From Maea johnstoni (Eukaryota; Annelida; Polychaeta; Spionida; Magelonidae): DNA of 64,000 nt. Under the pieces are notes generated by a model. That model was not told the origin of the DNA and searched no databases. It saw only the letters and a program-made list of their open reading frames with translations. The position numbers and the translations under genes are program-made. Below, one piece after another: positions 50,648 to 62,617 of the stretch. Position 1 is the stretch's first letter, and each line of letters begins with the position of its first letter. The DNA lies in NCBI GenBank assembly GCA_963942565.1, contig OZ012685.1, positions 24,891,956 through 24,955,955 of the forward strand, read 5' to 3'.

Positions 50648-50835
50648 TGCCCGGGCCGGGTTCAAATCCCAGGTTGGGCATGTGAGAAAGTTGCCAGTGA
50701 CTCTGAGTTAGCCGGTGGTTTTCACCGATTATATCTACTCAAGTTTCCTCAACCACTTGTACATGTAAGTAGCTTATCATAATTTAACCTGAATATAGCA
50801 GAAAAGGTGACGATAATCAAAATTAATATGAGGAA
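50648..50835 (+). mobile_element. SINE, 3' half (interrupted copy)
   Basis: Resumes at TGCCCGGG, then GGTTCAAATCCCAGG (B box), GCATGTGAGAAAGTTGCC, GCCGGTGGTTTTCACCG, TCCTCAACCACTTG and the tail GGTGACGATAATCAAAATT. Confidence 0.65.
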
Positions 50836-50940
50836 GCTTGGCTTCGAGAGCGAGCGAAGCTTAGCTTAGATGACAGTACGTTGGAATTTACTCATAACAA
50901 TGCACATTCCATCATGCAAGTGAGTCATTCTATGTTTCAT

Positions 50941-51292
50941 CCAATAACAGGTTTTGTCATATGGCGTCATTGCATCCAATAACAGGTTTTGTCATATGGC
51001 GTCATTGCATCCAATAACAGCGGTTTTGTCATATGGCGTTATTGCATCCAATAACAGGTTTTGTCATATGGCGTCATTGCATCCAATAACAGGTTTTATT
51101 ATATGGCGGCATTGCATCCAATAACAGGTTTTATCATATGGCGTCATTGCATCCAATAACAGGTTTTATCATATGGCGGCATTGCATCCAATAACAGGTT
51201 TTATCATATGGCGGCATTGCATCCAATAACAAAGGTTTTGTCATATGGCGGCATTGCATCCAATAACAGAGGTTTTGTCATATGGCGTCATT
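50941..51292 (+). repeat. Ten-copy 35-bp array with CCAAT and ATGGCG cores
   Basis: Each unit reads CCAATAACAGGTTTTGTCAT followed by ATGGCGTCATTGCAT; spacing is 35 bp, twice 37. Every unit carries a CCAAT pentamer, and most carry CATATGGCGKCATT, which resembles a YY1-type ATGGCGGC core. The array ends 624 bp before the POLR3H start codon. Confidence 0.85.
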
Positions 51293-51717
51293 GCTGGCCA
51301 TTCAAATCAGTCGTTACTTAAACTACATATACAACCTGAAACAATCCGCACAATGGCATCATCAAAACTTAAGGGGTTCCTGTATGGATTTCTAGATTTG
51401 TCACACTCACACCATTGCATGATTGCAAGCTTCGCAAAAGACCTCCAACCTTTCCGAGCTTCGGTCACTACCAATGGGTACAGGGTCAGCTTGTACCGAA
51501 ATCGGCTAGTATCCAATCAAATTCAAAACTTGCACCCTTGCTATAAATGCCTTTTCATCTTCTAAGGTTAGTTCCAAATGCCATAGCATTAGCAGAAATT
51601 ACAAATTGGGCAACGATGTTGGAGACAGCCAGCCAAAAAAAATAAAGTAAAGATCAATGCACATGTACATCGTAAATGTAGTGTAAATATGTCTGCGATC
51701 TCCGGTAGCACAAGCTG

Positions 51718-51808
51718 GCAACCAACATGACAGGGTTTAGGATGTTTTTCAAAATTATTTGCATCCTTTTGCTTTGGAAGAAAGTAGCCTCAGCATTGGA
51801 AGTTTTAA
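51718..51808 (+). repeat. Dispersed repeat A, copy 5 (3' half)
   Basis: CCAACATGACAGGGTTTAGG, TTGCATCCTTTTGCTTTGG and AAAGTAGCCTCAGCATTGGAAG. It lies about 85 bp before the acceptor of the first POLR3H coding exon. Confidence 0.6.
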
Positions 51809-51892
51809 ATCACTGTGTAGTGTTAATTGCAGTAAGTGGTCCAATTGGGGCTGAGGTAACTGCATATATTTCCTTTATTTCTTCCTCACAGG

Positions 51893-52027
51893 TGTTGGTC
51901 CAGTCTCTCAGGCAAGATGTTTGTGCTGGCAGAAATGAAGGATACTGTCCGTATTCAGCCCTGGCTCTTCAATATCAAACTCAATGATGCCATCATAGAG
52001 ACACTCAATAAGAAACTTGCAAATAAG
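51893..52027 (+). CDS. POLR3H: POLR3H first coding exon
   Basis: Acceptor TTCCTCACAG ends at 51892, so at least one upstream non-coding exon is likely. The ATG at 51917 starts 37 codons ending AAG|GTATTT, phase 0. The residues MFVL.EM.DTVRI are near-invariant in RPC8. Confidence 0.88.
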
Positions 52028-55000
52028 GTATTTATCAAATCTGTATTACCCCTAACCAAAGGGTCCAGCTAACCACTAGCCTGAGGCTACAGAAAATTGT
52101 GTGGGGCTATAATATTATAACATTTGCCTTTGTAGCCTGACTGGTTTTACATGCTCAGAAGAATCTCAAGAATATTTAATCAGTTGAAGAACACCATTTG
52201 ACACATCAGTTGTCCTTCAATACTGTTCCAAAATGAAATATAACAGTGAACAGATAGTTAACAACTTTAAAATTGCGTTTGTGAAAGGAGGCTGCCGACT
52301 TAAACAAAGCTAGGGCTATGAGGTCTTGGATGGGACTATTGGTGATTCAACAAGTCAAAGGACTATCTGGTCTCCTAGTTTTAACCTAAGCCTGACCCCT
52401 GCTAACTCAAAAGATTACAATCAGCCCTCGCATATAGAGATAAAAAATGGCATATGCTCGATTTATTGATAAAGATAAAGAAATATAAGAAAAGAATTGC
52501 CTCTTAAACTTGTCATGTCTTCTGGCATTTACCTTAGAAACAGGGACTTAGCCAGGACCCGTCCTACCTGTCTTTTGGACAGGTAGTCTCCTAATAACCT
52601 CCTGTTTGGACAGGCAAACATTTCTATGATGATTTTTCAAGTTTGATTTTTGTGGTGTAATAACCAAATATTTTCCTAACGAACCATCTTCTAGGACATA
52701 GCTGAAGTGTGAATTGCCCTTTTTGACACACTAAGCTATTTAATGTAGCTGGTATAGGGATTTGAAGTAGAAAAGTAGCTCAATGTGGACGGGCATAAAA
52801 ATTGAAATTGATCTTTTGGACAGGCATTTTTTAAATCCTGGCTAAGACTTTGCTTAGAAAAGAAGACTAAATCTTGACTATATTTATATAAGTTGCATAA
52901 TTATTTATATAACTTACATGTTATTGTTCTCCATCACTTACAGGTGGTTCATAACGTGGGGCTGTGCATTGCATTATGGGACATAGTAAAAATGGAGGAC
53001 AGTTTCATATTCCCGGGAGATGGCTCATCGCATACTAATGGTAAGTTTCTTACAAGGGCTTCGTTGTATTTTATGAAAACTTAGCCTTTAGCCTCCTTGT
53101 ATCAATTGATATATTAAAGAAAACAAGAACTGGCATTTCCCCTTTTTCTGCCTTGTTATTTCTCTTATTCTACAATACCTTTAAAATGAGGTCAGTTTTT
53201 CCAATTTGTTGCTGAGCATGAATTTCCCAATTCACTTCCACGGAGTGATCAGATATCCATAATGCAAAGCCTACTTTTAGATTAGAAATTTAATTCAAAA
53301 TCTTATTGAAATATCATATCAGGAGCTGATACAGTATTTTGAAGAAGGCATATATTGTATGATTGAGATGCTTATGAAAATCAGCAATAAGATACAAAAA
53401 ATCTCTTCACTGAAATTTGTCAAACTCAACTTTCATTCCCATCTTATGGCAAACCATTATTTTGAGAAGAAGGGTATCCAGCTTGGAGTAGAATCTGATT
53501 TATACAGGACATTTGCAATATACTGGTAATGAATTGAATTGAATTGAAATTTCTCATGGGATCTTGGAACATAGACCATGTCGAAAGTAGATCTTTAACT
53601 TAAACTGCTCTATTAACGCTTTAGCGGCTGATGGCTAATTTGGTCACCAAGACATGTTGGCAAAAAGCAGAGAAATGACTGAAACCCTGGCACATGGGTG
53701 CATATCTGATAGTACTCTGCAAGAGCTTTTAAATGAATATGAACATGACAGGGTTTAGGTAAATGTTCATAAAATATTTGCCTTCTTATTTACTGGGCCA
53801 AAGTAGCCCCAGCATCTGAAGGGTCAAATTGATAGAGAAATAACCCATTTTGATTTCTTTCTCTTTGTTTCATTTTCAGTGATATTCCGCTTTGTTGTTT
53901 TCCGCCCATTCATGGACACTATTGTGATAGGGAGGATCCGTAGTAGCAGTAAGGAAGGAGTCCATGGTGAGTATTCATTGAATCATCGTCTTTCCAAAAC
54001 CAGGGCTCGAATTTAGATGAATAGTTGGGAGCCCAAAGCTCCCTTGAATTCTCCTGCGGCCCCCTCAAATTTCTGTAGGGAGCCCAATTAGCTTTTGAAG
54101 ATGCAATTGGGCTCCTTGGAAAAAAATTAGATCCCTGAAAACCTTTTTACATTTACATCTTATCCATGAAAATGTGTGCCATAAATGGTGAAAGGGCTTG
54201 AAAGTCAAATCTGTCCAATGGGTTTGCCCCAATAGCTGAGTGCTGTTAAGCATTGGTCTGACTGATTGCTGTTTGGTGTCACTGCCTGGGTTTGCATTCC
54301 CTTCAAGGCATGGGAGGAACTTGCCAGTGACTTGTGGTAAATTGGTGTTTTCCCCAGGTATTAAGAATCCCTCCACTAACTTAATTTAGCCAAGTGTGCT
54401 ATAATGCAGAAAATATGAAAGATGAATAACATTCCACATCTAAATGTTATTGAAATTGACATGAGGAAGGGGATGCCTTTAAAATCTTTGATGATACAAT
54501 ACCCTAATGATATTTTCAATGATACTGCCTCCCTCACAGGACCTTAAAATTGTCAAACCAAGCACTGTCAGCGTGAAGGTTTCACTTCTAAATACCGAAG
54601 TTTCTTCATACAGATATGTTCAGGTAGCAGTTTAGTGACTCTTATATATATATATATATTTATATCAAAATTGTAAAAGATACGAGACTTAACTTTTTCA
54701 ATACTATACTTTTTCCCATTTTATGTATATATCTAGTTGTATCGAGTGCCGGTACCTTGCTCTAGAGGCTGCCCTCTTGGTCAAGTAATTCAAATGGCGC
54801 TGGTCTCTCTAGATAGATAGAATGTTCAAACCCTGTAGTGGGCAACTCCTGTATGCGAACAATGCAAGTTGAATTTTGATAACAAGGGCCATTGTGAGTC
54901 TCTGACTCTTTGACATGCAGGCTTGAAGCCTTGCCTGGCTCTACTTGAACCCAGTTTTCCTTGAGTATAAGTTTGCAATTTGAGCTACCATCTTGGATGT

Positions 55001-58000
55001 ACCATAGGGCCTGCCCTGATGGCTGTGTGGTCTGAGGCGTTACGACTGACTGCAAGTTGTCTCTCACCATTGTCCAGGTTTGAATATCTTACCCAATGCA
55101 TGTGAGAAAGTTGCTAGTGATTTGGGGTTAGGCGGTGGTTTTTGCCGGGTACTACGGTTTCCTCCACCAGTTACAACTGGCTAGACACAACTTAGCTGCA
55201 ATATGGCAGAACAAATGATAAAAACGAAATTCCAAATCCAATTCTGTAGCATTGGCAAATCACAAGTTTAATTGGCATATGCCAATGGGTGACTAGTAGG
55301 CCCAGTCTTGAATTTGCTTAACCCATGTACAAGCTTTTGATTGGAACCCTGTCTGACCTTAAGATATTAAATATCTGAGGAACTCTGGGCCCTTTGCTCC
55401 AGTGAATCTTCGACAACTACTGTTGCCATGTAGTGTTACATATTGAAAACTAAATAATGTAAATTCCCTCCAATAGGTGTCATCACCTGCATGCCTTTAT
55501 ATCAGCCACAGACTTGATAACTGAATGGATTTGTTTACATGATTTCTGGTCAGTCCTATCTAGAATGCCATCTGTTGGCAGTATACTGTACTAAGTTCAT
55601 ATTAAAATTTTCTGATTTGATTTGGCAAAAAAGTTGAAATACTTGTACTCATTTCTGAGTTTTACTAAAACAAATAGAAAATACTAAAAAAATTTAACTT
55701 TATCTTTTACCCTATTCTTTTCTGTTGAGCAAATAAGAAACAGTATCATCAACAATGTTAAAGAAAGTCAGTAGCATGACTTCAAGTTAATATCAAGAAA
55801 ATTTCTTCAGTGAAAAAGACCTGAAAATGATTGAAACCCTGGCACATGGTTACTCATCTGAGAGTTCTCAGCGAGAGCTATCCAATGAATACAACATGAC
55901 AGGGTTAATATTGTTTTTAAAAACCTTTGCATCCTTGTGCTTTGTAAGAAAGCATTGGAAAGGTTCAACCCTCTTCACCCTGAACAGCTGGCAACTAAGA
56001 TACTTCTGGGAGTATACCAGATGTAAAGGGTTAACTAGCTACTTCAAGGTTTCCTTACAATTTAATATATATTCATTAAATGTTATTGTATGATCAGATG
56101 CGTTTGCACTACGTTCATTTAATTGAGGCAATCAGTGTGTTTTTGGCATATTAACAATATATTCAGACACGCAGACTTGTCTACTTACTTGCTCAAAGGC
56201 TAATTCCCTCAGAAATCTTAAGGTCAGTCCCTGAGCTGAATTAATTACTTACATTGCCTGTCTGTCAGTCATTTTCAGTCATTTTCACAAACCAGCATAA
56301 CAGCTAAATACTGGTTCTATGAAAAAGCTCTGTGTGCTTGATTGGGTTGGATACCGTTAAGAGCCCTGTACAGGTACTGGTAGTGGTATTGTTTCAAAAA
56401 GTACCATATCATATCACTTCATTCCTTAAGGACATACATGACAATTCGCTCAAACAACGTATTTCTTCGAAACTTGGTACAGAGATTCGTTAGACCACCC
56501 TCTCTTCAAAACTATGAAAGTTTAAGGGATGGGGGGTTTCATTCCCCCCAAAACGGGCGCCCCCTTCAGGGTATTTTAGACAGGTGTTCAAAAATCACAG
56601 ATTTTCGTGAATAAATTACAGAGAATTAAAATGACAGAAAAAAATGATAATACTGCAAAATATTCTTTAGTATATATATTTTTGATTCCCAATTCAAGAA
56701 AATGTGGTTCCAATGTTTTGTTGTCATTCTAGGGGGCGCTACTCTGGCAAGTTCACCTATGGTACCACCGAATTGTGGGAAGTTGCTGCAGTTTTAGAAA
56801 AAATCTCAACATCTAGATTTTTCGCAAACTTGTTGAACTTGTTCTTAGGACCATACATTTTCAGAAAACAATTTAAAAACTGGGGGTCAACCACCTTTCT
56901 TTCAAGCTAGGGGGCGCCACATTACCATCATTTCAAAAAGAACACTTCAAAATTGTAGGAAATTGATGAAGTTATAGAAAAAATCTCAACATCTAGATTT
57001 TTCTTAAACTTGTTGAACTTGTTCTTAGAACCATATATTTTCCGAAAGCAATTTAAAAACTGGGGGTCAACCACCTTTTTTTCAAGCTAGGGGGCGCCAC
57101 ATTACCATCATTTCATACAGAACACTTCAAAATTGTAGGAAATTGATGAAGTTATAGAAAAAATCTCAACATCTAGATTTTTCTTAAACTTGTTGAACTT
57201 GTTCTTAGAACCATATATTTTCAGAAAGCAATTTAAAAACTGGGGGTCAACCACCTTTTTTTCAAGCTAGGGGGCGCCACATTACCATCATTTCATACAG
57301 ACCACTTCAAAATTGTAGGAAATTGATGAAGTTATAGAAAAAATCTCAACATCTAGATTTTTCTTAAACTTGTTGAACTTGTCCTTAGAACCATATATTT
57401 TTAGAAAGCAATTTAAAAACTGGAGGTCAACCACCTTTTTTTCAAGCTAGGGGGCGCCACATTACCTTCATTTCATACAGAACACTTCAAAATTGTAGGA
57501 AATTGATGAAGTTATAGAAAAAATCTCAACATCTAGATTTTTCTTAAACTTGTTGAATTTGTCCTTAGGACCATATATTTTCAGAAAGCAATTTAAAAAC
57601 TGGGGGTCAACCACCTTTTTTTCAAGCTAGGGGGCGCCACATTACCATCATTTCATACAGAACACTTCAAAATTGTAGGAAATTGATGAAGTTATAGAAA
57701 AAATCTCAACATCTAGATTTTTCTTAAACTTGTTGAACTTGTTCTTAGAACCATATATTTTCAGAAAGCAATTTAAAAACTGGGGGTCAACCACCTTTTT
57801 TTCAAGCTAGGGGGCGCCACATTACCATCATTTCATACAGAACACTTCAAAATTGTAGGAAATTGATGAAGTTATAGAAAAAATCTCAACATCTAGATTT
57901 TTCTTAAACTTGTTGAACTTGTTCTTAGAACCATATATTTTCAGAAAGCAATTTAAAAACTGGAGGTCAACCACCTTTTTTTCAAGCTAGGGGGCGCCAC

Positions 58001-59183
58001 ATTACCTTCATTTCATACAGAACACTTCAAAATTGTAGGAAATTGATGAAGTTATAGAAAAAATCTCAACATCTAGATTTTTCTTAAACTTGTTGAATTT
58101 GTCCTTAGGACCATATATTTTCAGAAAGCAATTTAAAAACTGGGGGTCAACCACCTTTTTTTCAAGCTAGGGGGCGCCACATTACCATCATTTCATACAG
58201 AACACTTCAAAATTGTAGGAAATTGATGAAGTTATAGAAAAAATCTCAACATCTAGATTTTTCTTAAACTTGTTGAACTTGTTCTTAGAACCATATATTT
58301 TCAGAAAGCAATTTAAAAACTGGGGGTCAACCACCTTTTTTTCAAGCTAGGGGGCGCCACATTACCATCATTTCATACAGAACACTTCAAAATTGTAGGA
58401 AATTGATGAAGTTATAGAAAAAATCTCAACATCTAGATTTTTCTTAAACTTGTTGAACTTGTTCTTAGAACCATATATTTTCAGAAAGCAGTTTAAAAAC
58501 TGGGGGTCAACCACCTTTTTTTCAAGCTAGGGGGCGCCACATTACCATCATTTCATACAGAACACTTCAAAATTGTAGGAAATTGATGAAGTTATAGAAA
58601 AAATCTCAACATCTAGATTTTTCTTAAACTTGTTGAACTTGTTCTTAGAACCATATATTTTCAAAAAGCAATTTAAAAACTGGGGGTCAACCACCTTTTT
58701 TTCAAGCTAGGGGGCGCCACATTACCATCATTTCATACAGAATACTTCAAAATTGTAGGAAATTGATGAAGTCATAGAAAAAATCTCAACATCTAGATTT
58801 TTCTTAAACTTATCGAAATTGTTCTTAGGACCATATATTTTCAGAATACAATTTAAAAACTTGAGGTCAACCATCTCGTTCTCAAGCTAGGGGGCGCCAC
58901 ATTACCGACATTTCAATTGATAACTGTTCCCCTTGTCTGCCAGTATTCCTGTTGGCTCGCAAACAGTAACACTTACACACACTTACACCATGAGGGCCGC
59001 GACCCTTTCACAAATAGAGAACAGGCTTCAGGAACCTGATAGCCCCATAATCCCTCTTGTCTTCCCGCTGCCTACCCCCCCCCCCCCTCTCTTGTTAAGT
59101 CGATTTGAGACAGAATCGTTACTCTATTATCATGATATACATACACATATATGCATACATATACATACTAGTATATATATAAT

Positions 59184-59245
<62 letters not shown>

Positions 59246-59659
59246 TGGTTATCATTATTATCATCATTATTATTTCTGTTACTATCATCATTGTATGTTT
59301 ATCATTATTATAATTATCATCATTATCTACGTGAAGGGCTGAAGGCCTGGCTATGGCAGGGGTCTCGAATATAGCCTATATATATGGTCTCGAATTTTGA
59401 AGTGAGACGTCATTAGGAGGCTCTCATATCGTTTACATTACAGAGAAACTTGCGCCAACATGCGCAGAACGCGACTTTTTTGATATTCACAACAGGTTCA
59501 GGTTGACCGGCTGGTTTCATATCCACATTTATTTATTTATCCAAGTTATTATTGTTTGTTATCCAGGGAATTAAAAACTAATTTAGGTTTGTCATTATCT
59601 GCCGTAAGTTGCAACCTGCGTCAATGATAATAACAATAATGATAATAACATAATATCAT

Positions 59660-59730
<71 letters not shown>

Positions 59731-62562
59731 ATTACTTTTCAAATAAATACCCTCTTGTATTGCTTCCGCATATTCAAACTAATCATGTGAGCAGAGTAAA
59801 TTTCCTCCTCTTCTAGTCTCTTTTCAAACCCTCGCCTGCAGAAAGTTTTCCCCCTGCAGTTCCTACAGTAGGCTGACGTCCATTTCCAATATCCTTCTTG
59901 CCATCAAATCAAACAGTTCTACCACTCACCGGTGAGTTATCGCCCATTTTGAGGGTATATTCACTGTTTCATTTGATGACAGTTGGGATTTTGGCGCTAA
60001 ACAATCCCTGGAAAACTGCTACATCAAAGGAATGCACGCGCCAATGTTTACAATGTGCCGTCACCGCGCACTTGCAGAACGGCGATAATGTCGCAATCGT
60101 CAGTCAGTAGAGGTCGCTCGTTTCGTATGTCGCCTCTGTTCTTAAATGCACTCTTAATGATATAACCAAGTTGTGAAATTATCATTCATTAAGGATTGTC
60201 CAGGATCCTAAATACGACTATTCACAACAAAATGATTAAAGTAATAATGCGATAGAGTACCATTAACAGTACAGTAAGGCCTAAAAAAGTTGTTTGTTTC
60301 CTGTAACCCTACCCTAACAAGTTTTTATTCAAAAAAATCCCTACCCTAAAGTTTTTCCCCCTCCTAACTCCTAATCAATGTAAAACATGCCTAAACACAC
60401 ATTTTAGACCCCAAAAAATAATCAAAACATTTTTTTTTACCGACATACCTACCCTATTTTTTTCTGACCGTTACAGGAAACGAACAATTTTTTTTCTTGG
60501 CCTAAAGGATATTGTACCGTATCGATACCTTAATGATACTGTACCATTTCGTTCTTAGAGGCACCATCTGTAGTGCCAGGAATGTGTTTTGGGTAGCGAG
60601 ATTGGTGTGCATTCATGGGGAATCCTATACATCCATTACAGAAGACTTTCTGGCTCCTGTTCAAACAAGACCCGGAGCCAATAATAGCCACAGAGTAAGG
60701 CAGAGCCTGAGCAGATAATAGTTATTTGTTAGATAATTGTTATTTCTGAGGAAATTGGAAATTGCCTCTGAGTGGGCAAGATGGATGAGCGAGCAATTTA
60801 GGTTGATGCACATCATTATACACAGGCTCATATGACACAATGCTAAAATGTTGATATATATTGGTCAGGGTCTTTAAAAAGGATTTAGAAAAGTGGGTAC
60901 CCAAAATTGGCAATTCTAAAATTTTCATGTTAAGCAAGTAATTTAGGTTGATGCACATCATTATACACAGGCTCATCGGACACAGTGTTAAAATGTTGAT
61001 ATATAGTGGTCAGGGTCTTTAAAAAGGATTTAGAAAAGTGGGTACCCAAAATTGGCAATTCTAAAATTTTCGGGTTAAGCAAGCAATTCAGGTCGATGCA
61101 CATTATTATACAAAGGCTCATCATGCTAAAATGTTGATGTATAGTGGTCTGGGTCTTAGCATGGATTTAGAAAAGTGGGTAACCAAAATGAGCAATTCTT
61201 AAATTTTCCGGATAAGCAAGCAATTTAGGTCGATGCACATAATTATACAAAGGCTCATCAGATACAATGTTAAAATGTTGATATATAGTGGTCAGGGTCT
61301 TAGCAAGCATTTAGAAAAGTGTGTACCCAAAATTGGCAATTCTAAAATTTTCAGGATAAGCCAGCAATTCTGGTCGATGCACATCATAACAACAATAAAC
61401 ATGTATTTACCAAATGAAATAGGGCATAATATCCCAAGAAAATTAAATGAGGTGCAAAAATTGACATTTGAAAAATTTCCTCACAAAAGAATTTGGTTGT
61501 CCTGGAGGCTGATTTTTCAGGGTTTGAATGTCCAAATGACGCCCAGACGCTTTACTGGCTAAGACTGATGTAATATCTTTATAAAATTTCACGAAAATTA
61601 AAAATGAGGTGCACAAACTAATATTTGAAGACTTTCTTTACAAAAGAATTTGGTTGTCATGAAAGATGATTTTTAAGGGTTTGGATGTCCATATGGCACC
61701 CAGGCGCCTTGCTGGCTAAGTCATGATACACTAGTAGTGGTACAAAATGGCTTCTAGCTGGTGACTACATCACATGATCACAGCAAGTAGAGTAATTGAG
61801 AGTACAGATGGAAAATGATATTATTGATATTGATAAAGGTAATAATGATAAGAAGTAGAAGAAGAAGAAGACTTACAATAGGAATGATATTGATAATGAA
61901 AACAATAATTCAAAAAAAGGAAGAAGAAATAGAATAATGATATAATGATGACTAGTAAAGTCTTGGCCAGTATTTTACAAGTGCCTGTCTAAAACAGCAA
62001 CCACCAACTTTCTGCCCATCCAGATTCAGCTACTTAGATAATTCAAATCCTAAATAAGTCCACACCAGTTATTTTTTTCAATTGGGAGGACGTCCCATTG
62101 CGTATATTCAGGAGCGGAACAAGTGAGATGAGCATCGGTGAAGGATAGGGCATTTTTCCTGCCACAGCGCACTGTTGAATGATTTAATTATAACTTTTAA
62201 GCGCTAGATGCAAAGCTGACAAAATTTTCTATGAATAAGAAATGGCCCACTGCCATATGTATTTGTCAACGGGTGGAAGATTTACATGTTTATGCAATGC
62301 TGTTCACCACTCAAATTAACTGCTCATCCATGTTAAAGGATAGGAAAACTAAGGGAAAATATTTGTTGAAAATATATTTATTTTTACCTTTTTGAAAAAG
62401 TGTTTTTCAGAAAACTACCTGGATAAGTCCCTGAGTAGAAGTAGAAGTATCATTGTTATCATTATCATTTTAACAATAAGATTAATGATAATAATGGTAA
62501 TAATGATAATGGTAATAATTATAATATAATAATAGAAAATGATAATTATAATAATAGTTTTG

Positions 62563-62617
<55 letters not shown>

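Noticed and set aside
51245-51565. 106-codon plus-strand frame beginning MAALHP
   Set aside because: It starts inside the 35-bp repeat array and has no recognisable domain or splice connection to POLR3H.
51542-51567. TATAAAT followed by AAG|GTTAGT as the POLR3H promoter and first exon
   Set aside because: The donor lies where transcription would only begin about 30 bp after the box, so the two cannot both be used. The promoter is left unassigned.
38891-61390. CRISPR-like arrays (35-bp, 52-bp and 143-bp units)
   Set aside because: The units are contiguous tandem repeats without unique spacers, in an animal gene context.
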